This document shows, one piece after another, positions 10,203 through 22,051 of a stretch of 64,000 nucleotides of DNA. Source of the stretch: Pisolithus tinctorius. Taxonomy: Eukaryota > Basidiomycota > Agaricomycetes > Boletales > Pisolithaceae. The stretch's first letter is position 1, and every line of letters begins with the position of its first letter. The notes under the pieces were generated by a model. The model ran no database searches. It saw nothing but the letters and a program-made list of their open reading frames with translations, and had not been told where the DNA came from. The stretch is from NCBI GenBank assembly GCA_024663395.1, contig JANFAH010000001.1:3534001-3598000 (forward strand). The letters run 5' to 3'. Made by a program: the position numbers and the translations under genes.

Positions 10203-12367
10203 ATGAGCTCGGCATTAGCTATTCCACTCGGTCGAGACACAATTCATGGCAATATGCCAGGGCGAACTCCTGCACCAACGTGAGTTTTGTGGTCTGTTCA
10301 AACAGCATTTATGAGGCTTTGAACGTTCTTCACCGCACTGCGCAGATACCGCCATGCTGCACCCTCCGGTCCTTGGCCGTGGATGGACTTTGACGTCGAC
10401 CCTCATACATCTTCATCTGGGTCTGTTGAAGTTGACAAGTCATGGAAAGGATACCCACAAAACATATTCGGGAATTGGACCCCAGATCAAGTTCACCGGA
10501 GCAAGATGTTGGCTGGCCGTTCTTCCGGCACGTGCAAGATCTACAGAGTGGATGTCCTCAAGGACGGGACGTTCGACGAGGGCATTGCGTCCAGGGCTCT
10601 TACCGTCCCTCCTGACTGCCGGGATGAGTGTTGGACATATGTCAACGCTGAGGTCAGTGTTGGAATTACTATACAGTCTCGAAGTGCATAGAATGAGCAG
10701 TATTCAGCGACCCAGGAACGTTCGAGTACGGTCGATCTTTGTCGACAACATGACTATAGAAGTTCTAAAGATGCTGGGAACTAAGTGCGTGATATCAGTT
10801 TTCCTTACCTTACAAGAGGTCTCATTTATAGCAGATACGTCGTTGAACCTTTCTTCTTCTCGTCGTCTATAAATTGGATACCCTCTAGATACCAAGAAGC
10901 GGAAAAGGAAAACGATCGTAAGCGTGCACACTGCGTGTCTCGATTTCTGCAGGTTCATGCGTTGTAGACATTACCATTGTACTACCCTTCATCCGAGTGC
11001 AGCAGGGTCGTAAAATGCGACCGCCGAGTGTGCAGTCCTCGAACTCAGCTCCCGCAAATTTCGGACCGGCACCGCTGGAAGGTGATTCTCAGCTGATTTC
11101 CCTCGTTTAGAATCTCATCTGTATGCTTTATTCTAAGATTCGAATCAAATAATCGATACCCAAGCACCGCTTCCTTTACTTTCATGTGAGGTCTTCTACT
11201 GATTCAGCAGGCCACTTCGCTGAATCCATACTTCAGCTGATTTTGTGCTGGTTCAGGACCTTCTCGCGGTTCATATGGTTAGGCATGTGGAATCCAGCAC
11301 TATCATATCATATCATCCGCGTCAGCGAACATCAGCGAAACGCCTCCAATCCCTTATTCATCGGACTGGCAAGAGTGTGTATTGGTCAAAGATGTTCAAG
11401 ACATCAAGTGATCCTACGCTCTTGCTCCTTGCCTACCTCTGGTATGTCCTATACGCTTGGGATGAGACTTTCGAAGAACTTTACAAGTATATCACTTGGC
11501 TGGTATGTCGTGTCGTGAAAACAATTGACCAACATTAACTTCTTGTAGGAGACTCAGGTGCTCAGCACTAATGATATTCGGTTAACTCGGCAACTTCACA
11601 TAGTACAGGCACATCTGCTGCACTACCGATCGCTCCTTCAGGACTTCCAGAAATCTGTAAAATTTGTGCAAGATACTCGAAACCCAGCCATGTCAGCCTT
11701 GAGCGAGCAAGAGCGAAATGAGTCCGCACAAATCTTACAGAGAGAAGCAAAGAGCTTGTTGTCTGAGATCTTGCGCTTGGATAATCAGAGAATAATTCAG
11801 AGTGACAGACTTAAGAATGTTATGGATCTGGTGAGTGCATTTCTCAGCGCGAGCTCAATGACCTAGAAATGTTTCTCAGGCATTCGCGTCTGTGAACATT
11901 GACGACAGCAGGTACACGAAGAAATTAACGGAGGCAACAGTGCGCGACTCTGCAGCCATGAAACAGGTGTGTGATCGATTTGCAATCTATACCAGGTCGC
12001 TCAGCAAAGTATTACTTTAGATTTCTTACCTGACTATGGTATTCCTGCCCGCAAACTTCGTGTCGGTGCGTTGCATTTACCATTCTTTCCGTGTATCTCA
12101 ACGAACCCGGCAACCCGCCATCAGTCTGTTTTCGGCATGAATGTGCGAGAGTTCATTGGAGGTTCTGCCCCCGAGACCTTGCCACGTTACGTGGCCGTCA
12201 CGCTGGCTCTCACATCCTTCACCGCATGGCTTGTCATAGCACTGCAAACCTACAGTTCTTTTCATCCACCTGGTTGCAGTCGCTGGCGAAGGTTTGGTTG
12301 GCCGATATGTTATGTCTGGAACAAGTTGAGAGGTCGCGACTCGAAGGCCCTAGAAAATGATGTGTAA
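10203..12367 (+). CDS. CorA-like Mg2+ transporter-type protein with a long N-terminal domain
   Basis: The C-terminal third is CorA-like: a helical stalk (LHIVQAHLLHYRSLLQDFQK, then LSEILRLDNQRI), KLTEATVRDSAAMKQ, and a first membrane helix ISYLTMVFLPANFVS running into the signature GMN (FGMNVREF). A second helix YVAVTLALTSFTAWLVIALQ and a basic tail ending KALENDV follow. GMN is the selectivity motif at the pore mouth of CorA channels. The N-terminal part (MSSALAIPLG..., IFVDNMTIEVLKMLG, VEPFFFSSSINWIPSRYQE) is the companion domain of a large agaricomycete family. Most junctions restore frame, but the join around 11080-11245 is uncertain because a direct read hits stops; one ~155-nt intron or an extra small exon would fit. 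True Mg2+ transport is untested for this family. Confidence 0.83.
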
Positions 12368-12768
12368 TCGTCTTGTGCTCAGTTACTTACTATTGTGGGA
12401 CAGTAACATGTACGATGACTGCTGTAGCCTGCAATACCATAGTTATTATTTGAGAATAGGGTGGACGGAATGGTCGATTAGGGGATTGTGGGGCCTACGA
12501 AATGTTGAACATTGTCAGACTCATCAGCCCGGGGAGAACCCATAATTTTGGGCACTTGCAGCAAGGATATAGTCTGACCTGCTGCAAGGTAAGCAAACTC
12601 GCACCGGCAATATGCAATAAATCCAGGTAATGATGCTTAGACGGCCAGACGTAAAGACGGACGTGGTATTCAAGAAACATTTTTCAAGGGAAATGGATTG
12701 GAAGGTAGTTGTTGATATAGTATGTATGTATAACAAGCAATAAAAATATATATATAATAAAGAGTAGC
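12368..12768. other. Convergent 3' region
   Basis: Lies between the stops of the CorA-like gene (+) and the Rab-like gene (-). AT-rich near 12740-12765, as expected of transcript ends. No gene seen. Confidence 0.55.
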
Positions 12769-14052
12769 TTATTGCCCGCAACAGTTACCAGATCTGGGCC
12801 ACTTCGTTTCGCTCCTGGAAAGCCGGATTGTGTCTCCTGCGGTTGACATTGCGTCATGGGCATGAAGCGTCAATGCCTCCATGGCTTCTTCATATTCCCA
12901 CCTCATAGCCACCCGTCTAGCGATATATTCAAACACATCAGAGACACCCTTCCCGTTTTTCGCAGATGTGAAGAAGAGCCTCGGTCCACGATCAGGCTGC
13001 GGCGGAAATGTAGCGGCGTGTTCTGTAGTGAAGGTGAGAAGTGGTGGAGTAGGTGGAGTAGCTGCTTCTTCATGGGCACGGGTGAATAGACTGGGTGTAA
13101 CGGTCACAGTAGAAGAGGTGCTGGATTGTGATGACATACGCCGCGGTGGACGACTACGATTGGGAGAGGATGGTCGTGAGGAAGGCCAAGGCCACGGGGA
13201 TGAACGAGCAGAAGTGTATGCATCGAATAATGATGAGGATGGGGTATGAAATGAGGTTCTTCCTGTATGAGCGGACGATACAGTACCATTCAGCACGCTG
13301 AGGTTCTGAGAACGGGATTTGAACAGACTCCCGGCACGTGGATGATCGATATCTACATGCTGAGATCGCGCGATGGTGAACAAGATATCGATATCTCCTT
13401 CGCGGGGTGGGTCATTGGAATCCTCCTCGAGCAGTTCAACTGCAGTCTCAAGCTCCCCCGTGGTCGAGGGAAGAGGGACAGCCAACCGGGGTACAAGTTG
13501 TTCAATAAAATGAGAAGCTTCTGCTTCAGAGACGACGGACACTGAATCAGACTCGGCAAGGTCAATCTTGTTGCCGACGACGACACAACAATAGTCGTCT
13601 ACCTCCTCGTCAGCGAGGGGTGCCCTTTCACGGAATTCCGTCCACCATTTGGTTAGGGAAGTCAGGGATTCGGGTCGGTTGACATCAAACATCAGTATCA
13701 CCGCATCTGCTCCCCGGTAGAATGCGGAAGAGAGCCTTGAGAAACGTTCTTGACCAGCAGTATCCTAAATCAGGAGGTCAGACGCGATATTCGCATGAGT
13801 GAAACAAATATCCGACCCAAATCTGGAGAGAAAGGAACTCTCCGTGTCGTGTAGGATGGGGTAATGTTTTTGCGATGAAATCCGCGCCGATGGTGGCTCT
13901 GTATCCGGTCGAGAAGCGACCTGATAAGTACTGAGGCCGGTATAGATTGTTAGTGTCAACAAATGTACGATGAACAGGAAACATACCTGCCCGCGAAGAC
14001 TTGTTTTTCCTACGCCTGAGGAACCGAGGACAACTAGCTTAACCGTGAGCAT
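12769..14052 (-). CDS. Rab-like small GTPase with a large insertion between G4 and G5
   Basis: Three exons (13987-14052, 13817-13930, 12769-13764) give 391 residues, about twice a normal Rab. G1 is GSSGVGKTS (residues 10-18), the switch I region reads ATIGADF, and G3 is WDTAGQERF (Asp61, with Gln equivalent to Ras Gln61 kept). G4 is GNKIDL (Asn125). G5 is TSAKNG (Thr326). The switch region and the order of motifs resemble Rab7/Ypt7. Between G4 and G5 sit some 165 extra residues rich in Ser, Pro and Arg, predicted disordered. The tail ends CCGQ, with paired cysteines suited to geranylgeranylation. Role in vesicle traffic is inferred from family. The insertion keeps frame and continues straight into G5, so it is not an unspliced intron remnant with stops. 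Confidence 0.9.
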
Positions 14053-14217
14053 TGACGCCGTCTACGTTGGCCTGCATGAGCTGCTCAGTCGATGCATAAA
14101 CTGACTTTATCCGCATCCTGCGCGGGCCAGGAAGACTACCTAATAAGGAAATCCATGTAAATACGACCAAAGCTTACTATCGTTGCAGCCGATGCCTTTG
14201 GGGACGAGTCGGACGAC

Positions 14218-14627
14218 ATGGACGAACAGACACCTCCACCCCCTGACCACGGTTCGACACCACCACCACCGCCATCCGTATCAGGATCACCCACTGATTT
14301 CTTAAAAGGCGTCGTTGGAAAGCGCGTCATTGTCCGTCTGACCTCAGGTGTAGATTACCGTGGTAGGCATATCTCTTGCATCTCTCACACACCAATGTTC
14401 GGATCGTACATGTATCTCAAGGTGTGCTGTCATGCCTGGATGGTTATATGAACATCGCACTGGAGCAAACAGAAGAACACGTCAATGGTATGGTCACCAA
14501 CCGATATGGCGACGCGTTCATTCGAGGCAATAACGGTGCGTGATGACCTCCATCGTGCACCCCGTAGTCCACCCATACCCCGCCATTGTACCTAGTGCTC
14601 TACATTTCGGCCGCGGAATCCTTGTGA
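14218..14627 (+). CDS. LSM6: U6 snRNA-associated Sm-like protein LSm6
   Basis: Part of the LSm1-7 (mRNA decay) and LSm2-8 (U6 snRNP) rings. Exons 14218-14362, 14422-14535 and 14596-14627 give 96 residues. The Sm1 motif reads FLKGVVGKRVIVRLTSGVDY, followed by GVLSCLDGYMNIALEQTEE; the Sm2 motif is the short tail with FIRGNNVLYIS. These match LSm6 rather than other LSm proteins. An N-terminal extension of about 25 residues, rich in proline (two PPPP runs), precedes the fold and is longer than in human LSm6 (80 aa). The last exon is only 32 nt. It is divergent from the Rab-like gene, with about 165 bp between starts. Confidence 0.94.
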
Positions 14628-14995
14628 CCCGCCTAGGAGTCTTCTCGCCATGTCTAAACCGTGATGCAGTTGTCGTGATAGGAATACAATTATGAATGTA
14701 CCCATTCAGTGTAAGTAAGGTAGAGCAGCGCTCGATGGAGTTTATTCCTGAATGGTTTCAGGATTATAGCATGGGGGTTACTGTCTCATATGCACTTGCC
14801 CATAATCTTAGAATTGACCGTGGGAATATTACATATTGCCGTGTCTGGCGGTTAGGTCCTTTCAAGCGTGCAGTAGTGCTGTTGCAATTGTTGTGCTGTC
14901 AGTGCACGCTACCAGGCCTTGCTTCTGGGCACCGGTAAGTCTGTCGAAAGTTTACAACCCGTGCCACCATTGCTCTTTGATATATTGACGTTAAG
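14628..14995. other. Intergenic / possible 5' exon of the next gene
   Basis: An open frame reads a hydrophobic stretch (AVVLLQLLCCQC) ending at a GTAAG at about 14936. Family members often start with a signal peptide, so part of this may be leader or first exon. The splice I tried creates a stop, so I do not include it. Confidence 0.4.
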
Positions 14996-15946
14996 ATGAG
15001 TAGAACAATGTCCACGAGTAGTGATGTCTCCGGAGACTCCACTGCAATTATCTTCCGGTCCTTCGCTACAATAATATTCTCAGAAATTGGAGACAAGACC
15101 TTCCTTATTGCGGCTATCCTGGCCATGCGACATCCTCGTCTTCTCGTCTTCGCTGGTGCCTTCGGCTCATTACTTGTGATGTCTTTGCTGTCCGCCACCA
15201 TGGGCCACATTCTACCAAGTCTCATACCTAAAGTGTGGACCCAGCTTGCTGCAGGCGTCCTCTTTTTGGCCTTTGGATGCAAGATGTTGATGGAGGGACG
15301 TGCGATGAAAAACAACAGCTCTAAAATCATTGAGGAAATGCGAGAAGCAGAAGAGGAGATTGAAAACGACGAGGCTGGTGTGGGGGGACTCAATGGTCAT
15401 TCCATTCCGCTAGAACGCATGGAGGAGGGTCAAGTTCCACCTTCTCCAACTCATACTGGGAAACCCACGAAGAAAAGCGGCTTTACGGAAGGAACACGCA
15501 ACGTTTGCAATCTCCTCTTGGGCCCTGTTTTCGTGCAAGCCTTTGTCTTAACTTTCCTCGGTGAATGGGGCGATCGCAGCCAAATAGCAACTATTGCTTT
15601 GGGTGCCGCACATGTAAGAGTTTTGCCATCAAGTGGGCCCCCATTTCTGAACGACCTCCAATTCTCTGTAGAGCGTCTATCTCGTGACACTGGGGACTAT
15701 TATCGGCCATACAGCATGTACCGCGCTCGCCGTACTCGGTGGCCGGTATGTCTCCAGTAAGATATCTGTCAAGCATGGTTTGTCGTCTGGAATTATCTCT
15801 TGTATGGTTGCTTATGTTTCGCAGTTACTCTCGGAGGAGCCGTCCTCTTCTTGATTTTTGGAGTCATTTATCTCTATGAATCCTTCGCCGCATCCGCCGA
15901 TGAATTACCGATACCCGTTGCCTCGGACTCGATTGCCGGGATGTAG
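14996..15946 (+). CDS. GDT1: GDT1/TMEM165 family cation transporter (UPF0016)
   Basis: Golgi-type Ca2+/Mn2+ transporter family that supports glycosylation. Exons 14996-15613, 15672-15777 and 15825-15946 give 281 residues. Both copies of the family signature E-x-G-D-(K/R)-(T/S) are present: FSEIGDKTFLIAAILAMRH near residue 30 and FLGEWGDRSQIATIALGAAH near residue 190. About six helices are split three and three by an acidic loop. The ending ...TLGGAVLFLIFGVIYLYESF is typical. The start at 14996 is conservative: homologues usually carry an upstream signal peptide, and a fitting hydrophobic reading lies at 14874-14935, but the simple splice does not keep frame. Confidence 0.9.
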
Positions 15947-16282
15947 TTGCCATTCATCGACGCATGTTTGAACACTGTATTATAATGAACCCACACAACA
16001 CCTTTCCATGTCTCTCAGGTGTGTAATAGAGTATAATTTTGTCTCAGAGGGGAGCGGGAGTCGTCTGGTCCCTGAAACTATTTTTAAAGAGGCCTTGGTT
16101 GATTCCATTTAGTGGACAGCAACATCATATTTTCGGGAATACGAACAGTCACCTTTATGGTTGCATGCTAACGGAAAACTCAGACTACCGGTACTCGTTT
16201 ATATGGACATCTCATGGCAAACTTCACCAGCCTACCGGGATATTAGAGAAGGTTCCAACGTTAGAGTTCTATGGCATCGTTC
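15947..16282. other. Convergent 3' region
   Basis: Lies between the stops of the GDT1-like gene (+) and the SCY1-like gene (-). No gene, RNA or repeat seen. Confidence 0.55.
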
Positions 16283-19200
16283 CTATGACTCGGCAGGGGC
16301 AGCGGCATTCTTCTGCTCCTTCAGTTTCTCAATGCGCTGCACGCATAATCAGGAACTGTATCGTCGAGAGCAGGATAAAATACACACCAGCCGTCGTTCT
16401 TCCTTACGTCTTGCCATTTCCGCTGCCTTCTCTTCTTTTGATATAGGCTTGATGGCTCGCTCTTTCTCAGGGTCAGTCGGTGCGGGCGAGGGTACTGGCG
16501 TTGGACGTGCACTTGATGCAGGCGAGAATGTGGCGACGTTGGGCAGGATACTAAGGCTTGACAGCGGTCTCCTTTGGGGGTTGACACTTGTCGGCGAGAG
16601 GACGGAGCCCCAATCGGCTTACACATGATCAGATATGCACAACACAAGCTGTTTCGAAGATAGGACATACCAACGTTTGATGGGGAAAACCCTAGGCCAG
16701 GCCTAATCGCCGGCTTAGGCTTGGGGCCAGCGATGGGCGGGGCACTCTCGAACGCGCCTGGATTGGCATTGTCATGGGGTGTCGATGATGCTAAATGAGG
16801 TTTCCAATACTGACCCCAATCCCCATCCGCAAAGGCGTCACACAAGGCATCATTTGTCCAGGACCCGCTATCTTCGGTAGACGCTTCATCGAGTACTTGC
16901 GCAGTAATGGAATCGATATTTGCCTTGTTTCTGCCGAGCTGCAAGCCTTTCGATTGCGATGACCCAGGTGAAACGCCAGTAACGGTATGTGTAGTACCCG
17001 CGGCTGACGAAATAGCAACAAGTGGTTCGGCACTGCTAGAAATCGTACTTTGGAGGTCGTTTGGTGCAAGCTGGAAAGCGTCGTGAGGCAGAAGGCAAAG
17101 TGTGGCTGATGAAATCACCTTTCTTCCGATGGAGGTAATTGCCCATGATGCAAGGGTGCCAGCAGCACCGGTTGCGGAACTTACAATACTTGTTTGGCTG
17201 AATGATCCCGGCATAGATCCAAGTACATTGGTCCCTTCCCCTTCAGTAAGCACTGTCTCCGGCTAGGGAAATCATCGGAGGTGAAAGAAGAGTGCGAAAG
17301 TTCAGAAGGCGCACCATGGTAGCCGCATGTGCTTCCAGTTTCTTGACAAAGAGTTCCAAAGCCTTAAATGCTTGATCACGTACGATTCTGTTAATGACTG
17401 TGAGATGGTGGAGTCGCGGCCGGTCTTAACACGCACTTCTCCTTGTCCAATGTTGCTCCTACAACGTTAGGAATGACTTTTCCTGCAACGTCTTCCATGT
17501 CATAACAATCACTAGTGGACATGAATGCCATAAGCCCCGCGATCCTTGCGTGGACAAAGGGGTCCTTAATGGCTCGCGAGAAAGCAGGAACTAGCACCTT
17601 CCGCTTGGTGTTATATCCTAGTGTTGGTCCAAGTCGCCCAATAAGAATACATGTGTTCGTCCGGATGGAGGCTTCTGGATCGTTTTGCATGCGAGCAAGA
17701 TGCCGGAGCAGGTCATTGTTCAGTATACGATCATTCAACTGTGGAAGTGTCGTAAACATCAAGTGTGGAACAGATAACAAATAACAATGCATACGCACTT
17801 TTGGAGACAGAAGAACTATAGCGCGTACCGTAGCCTCGCGAATAACAGCAACCGTATCCGAAAAGCCCGTTTGCTATTCAAGATTCTAGCAAATAATGAA
17901 CCCATAGGATGGCTAAGCCACACACCAGATGCGGCCAGACCTGATCGACGACGACCTTCTTTTCTAACTTTTCTGCATATTCTGGCAAACTGTCAAGGAG
18001 TGCCATCCGCATTCCCCTATCAGGATTTGCGTAAAGTTTCATAAGCGGCATGAGAACAGTGCGTGAATAATCTTCGGGGGGGACGTTCTTCCCAAATTGC
18101 AGAATAAGGGGAACAATACTAGCTGCCGAAGCACCGCCGAATTCCAGTGCTGAGACAACAGATGGCAAGATGCGGAAAGCCGCAAACTCGGGAGGGAAAG
18201 ACGTCGCGGAATCTTTCAGCATGCTGGCAACGTATCGTAAGTTCACGGCTCTATGCGGTCTCGAATAGTTCGCATACCGAATGAGAGCTTCCTTCTCGCT
18301 CTCGCTGCTCAAGCTAAAGTGGTCTAGCCCACCGCAAACCTTTACTAATCGATTGTCGGAGAAGAAACCCGAGCCCTCTCCAGCAGTTTCAGCCATCCCG
18401 ATATCCAAGAAAGCTTTCGGAGACATTCGAGTTTTTGGACCTGGGTTGAGCAATTTTCTGAACGAGGGAAACACAGATTGCGGTATGGCACCACGAGACG
18501 AAGCCTGTGGAGGAGGGTGAGGGGGTTGAACAGTCGCAGGCGGTGGGTCTGTCGGGTTGAACGTGGCATGGAGAAGAAGACCAAGTGCGTAACTGTCCGC
18601 AGCGTGTATGGGGCCACTGTTCTGGATCTCAATACATGAGTTAGCAGACACAATGAAAAATCGTACTCCTTCAAGGCTGACCAACCACTTTTTTTCACCT
18701 CCGGTGATGCGTATGACATAGCTTCAGGCAACAAGCCGCCCATAGTCTAGTAATCGGAATCACTTCATTGACGATAGTAGATTGAATAGATTCGTACATA
18801 TAAAACTGCAAGATCATCTCTTGGGTTGCTCAGAACTTCGAAACCACCGAGCTTCCATTCCCCGGCGGGGGTAATAAAAATGGACTTGGGGCATACATTT
18901 CCGTGGGTAGACGAGACTGAATCATTTATGAAAGCGAGAGCTACCTGTCGAACTGTAAGCTAGATACGTTGTTGATGTTCTCCGATGGTCACCCTACCGA
19001 TACTCGATGTAGTCCCCATAGGAGCCACTCTTCTCTCTCTTGCGAACCCCGAGGAGGCATCGTTTGTAAAGCTGTCTGAAGAGGCTTGACCCGTTCCGTC
19101 ATGATGAAGATTGCACTATCAGATTCGACAACATCCATGAACTTGAGAATATCAGGATGTCGGATAGTGCGCAGTTTCCGCAGGGCATTCCTTGCGAGGG

Positions 19201-19458
19201 GTATCGTGGATTTGTTAAGTGGGTGAATGAGGTCATACTCGAAAACGGACACGGGGGATCCGTCGTCCTACACGGGAGTCATCAGGTCAAGTTACATTGG
19301 TGTAAACTGGATACCAGTACCCGCTTCGTGGCATCATACAGGGTCCAGAACGTCTCGCAGGATGAAACCTTGGAGCCCAGAATAAACGGTAGATTAATGC
19401 CCGACTTCTGGACAAGCGTTGAAACAGCCGCAGAGCCCAAATTACGCAAGTACTCCAT
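16283..19458 (-). CDS. SCY1-like (SCYL1/Cex1-type) pseudokinase with HEAT repeats
   Basis: Family members act in COPI retrograde traffic and in tRNA export. The start MEYLRNLGSAAVSTLVQKSG at 19458 and the phrase GSKVSSCETFWTLYDATKR are family hallmarks. The kinase-like region follows (VFEYDLIHPLNK, RHPDILKFMDVVE, SSTHGNVCPKSIFITPAGEWKLGGF). The catalytic HRD is replaced by an H-G-N and the DFG by G-G-F, so it is a pseudokinase. HEAT-type helices follow (PLILQFGKNVPPEDYSRTVL, LLRHLARMQNDPEASIRTNT, RIAGLMAFMSTSDCYD). The C-terminus is Ser/Pro-rich, then a Lys/Glu-rich coil (EEKAAEMARRKEERR) ending PAES. Many short introns; the last (16328-16374) joins RRL to RIEKLKEQ. N-terminal junctions around 18750-18990 are less certain. 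Confidence 0.92.
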
Positions 19459-19842
19459 TATAATTGGTGAAGTCGTGTCAATACCGCGTCGCCGATCAAA
19501 ATCTAGGAGATGAGCGACGGATCAGGCAGCAACCGTGCGTATGTAGATGAAATGCTTCTGAGGAACCTCCACTAGTGCTTGGGGCTTGGCTGGGCTAGTG
19601 GTATGAAGCTTGAAGTGTGTACTACGCGCCACCCGCCACCTGACTTTCTGCCGCACCGCTAACCCTGGGCCTGCCCCAATTGCGGGCCACACGTACGGTG
19701 CACCAAACGTGGTTGGTTCCACACCCACACAGCAACCCTTGGCTTGTTCATCAAAGTTATCACTTGTTACGAGTGACGAACTATATAGTCAAGCAAGAGT
19801 CATGAACGCGGTACACTGATCCATGCCGTACAAAATGGCGAG
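19459..19842. other. Intergenic, no gene seen
   Basis: Lies between two minus-strand genes and must hold the SCY1-like promoter. Open frames here cross without any recognisable domain. Confidence 0.5.
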
Positions 19843-21728
19843 TTACAGGGCTTCTCCCACCCGTCTGGACGGCATATCCTCTCGCTCTTCATAAACGTCA
19901 TAAACAGGCAAAGCTCCCTCTGACTGCAGCTTATGAGCGACGTCCTCCACCGCAGCGAAAATGCGAAGAAAGTTTCCGCCTGTGAGACCTGCAAGCTCGT
20001 ACTTGTTCCAGCCCCTGCGAAAAAGTTCTGCAACCTGAAAGAAAGGTCTTCAGTCGGATAATGACAATAACCGATTGATCTCACAAGATTCGGATACTTG
20101 GAGACATCTTCTAGACCCTTGGGAGTATCCATGATCCCGTCAAAGTCACTACCGATACCGACGCTGGAATGGAGGTAGTCGAAGATGGTCTCAGGTGACA
20201 ATACCACGCTTACTGCTTTTTGCTGACCACCCGCGCTATATGTTCGACGTGATCTGCTACTCTCTCTACGTCTGCCTCACCTTCGGGTGCAACGAAGGCT
20301 GGTGAGAAATTAACCTGTTAAGCTAGGAATGAGATCGGCGTTCCCTTGGAAGAAGAAGGTAAGCACCATAACGATGCCATCTTTCTGCCCCTCACCCGTT
20401 CCAATCATCCTAAGCACCTCGTCAGGCACATTGCGCGCCACATTATGCACTGCCCTTGCGGATGAATGCGACCACATGACAGGTGCCTTAGAATGCATAA
20501 TAACCTGTGTAGCGGTCATATCTGATGTATGCGAGAGATCTACCAACATCCCAATCCGATTCATTTCTTCTACAAGCTTGAATCCGAGAGGACTGTGGCA
20601 AGTGAAGTTAATCTTGCAACCCCGACATGTAGCGATCCTACCTCAATCCATGGTGTAATGGGGAAATCATGTCGATATAGCCACAAGAATCCGCAAACGC
20701 GTTGTGACATACATGGGTGAGTGTAACGTATCGGACGCCGAGGTCATAGTATTGTCGAAGCACTGCAATGGAATTTCCAAGTTGATGCGCTCTGAAAGAA
20801 CGCTCAGCGGCAACCTATCTGAACGCGATACACCGTACCCTTCAACACCTAGCAGACTGGCTATTTTTCTCTGGAAAATAGAATCCTTTACATCGGCTGA
20901 GCTCACTGCATACTGGAAGGTCTGGAGCAGAATAAAGTTTTAGAACACCGAGGTTGGTTGCTCAAATCTCACCTCTGGATACTTCATAATCAACCCTTTG
21001 GCGACATCAATCTGTTCCATTGTGTCCCTGCAGACCGAGTCAGTGGCCGTGATGGAAAAACAACTTTCTGCCGCTTACCTCACCCTCCAAGTTGCGTTCA
21101 AGAACTTCTTTCCCTCAGCCGAAGAGCCTGCACAGGGAACATATGTCGACCTACATAATGTTCGTCATTACAGCAACTTGTAATGTTTGTCAAACATTAC
21201 CAGAAGAATCCTCCAACCCTTCCCTCTCTGAGTCGCGGAATATCAACATGCATAGGCATCTTGTCATGCAGTGGTATGGCAGAAACGTTATTCCGCCAAC
21301 CATAGCGGGCAACCATAGGCAAATCTTGTGTATTTCGCATCACCATCACGGACATATGTTGCACATAGTCTAGAATTCTCACTTACCAATGTGCCCATCC
21401 TGAGTGGTGAGAATGATCAACAAGGAGAAGGTGGTGATAGGATCGACGGACTTACTATAACAGGAGCCATATCCAGCAGCCTGCGAGCAGCCAGGTCTGG
21501 GTCTTTCGGCAGCGCTCCAGACCAACCATGGTCGGCGTAATAGTCAGGACCGACCAGGCCGATGACAATACCGACAATAAACAGGAGTCCTAAGAGAGAC
21601 CAGACTATGGTGCGGACGCGAAGCGCTCGTGATTGCTGCTGCGCGGCTTCGTGCTCGGCGTCGTCATGAGCATAATTTCTCTGTTCTGAAGAGTTTCCGT
21701 GTATCAGTGGTTCTGCTTCCCCGCTCAT
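19843..21728 (-). CDS. Membrane dipeptidase (renal dipeptidase-like, peptidase M19)
   Basis: Zinc dipeptidase of the amidohydrolase fold. The N-terminus is cytosolic and polar ([18 protein letters not shown]), followed by one membrane helix ([21 protein letters not shown]), so a type II membrane protein. The metal motif HxD is split over exons: a 13-nt exon at 21387-21399 encodes DGHI plus one base and the next exon begins [13 protein letters not shown]. Other family marks are LLGVEGYG, the LVDLSHTSD block, [14 protein letters not shown], the GIVMV segment and VGIGSDFDG. It ends [14 protein letters not shown] 5' leader intron is likely, since a CAG acceptor sits two bases before the ATG. The fungal role is probably small-peptide or cysteinyl-glycine turnover, by inference. 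Confidence 0.93.
21387..21399 (-). other. 13-nt microexon of the membrane dipeptidase
   Basis: The exon reads GATGGGCACATTG on the minus strand. It is flanked by an acceptor CAG (21400-21402) and a donor GTAAG (21382-21386). The introns around it are 56 nt (21400-21455) and 62 nt (21325-21386). Without it the zinc motif and the frame are lost. Confidence 0.85.
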
Positions 21729-22051
21729 GCCTGCGGTGATCAAAAGTTGAATCAAGGTGCAGTCCCAGTACTTGCAGGTGAAAGTTGCATCACAACATAG
21801 CCTTTAGTGACGACATCGAATATTGAAATACTCTGACCAATCAGAACGCCAGGTTGCTATCTCGCTGTCACTACAGCGTGTGTAGCAGCAACGTACGTAG
21901 TACAAGTATTGCGGTAATGAGGACGTATTGTTCGACGTCGAAGACATAGTAGGCATCGGCATTAATTAGCTTTAAGCTTGTACATATTCCATGCTAGCAC
22001 GCACGCTAGTTCCACTTCTCTCGTTCACTTTGAGCCGCTCGTCTAAGGGCT
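21729..22051. promoter_or_regulatory. Divergent promoter between the dipeptidase and MED12
   Basis: 323 bp separate the two ATGs. A CCAAT box reads at 21837-21841 on the plus strand. No clear TATA box next to either start, as is usual for housekeeping fungal genes. Confidence 0.45.

Noticed and set aside
14696..14938. An upstream exon with a signal-peptide-like stretch for the GDT1-like gene
   Set aside because: Splicing its GTAAG donor to the acceptor just before the ATG at 14996 puts a stop in frame. Kept only as a note.
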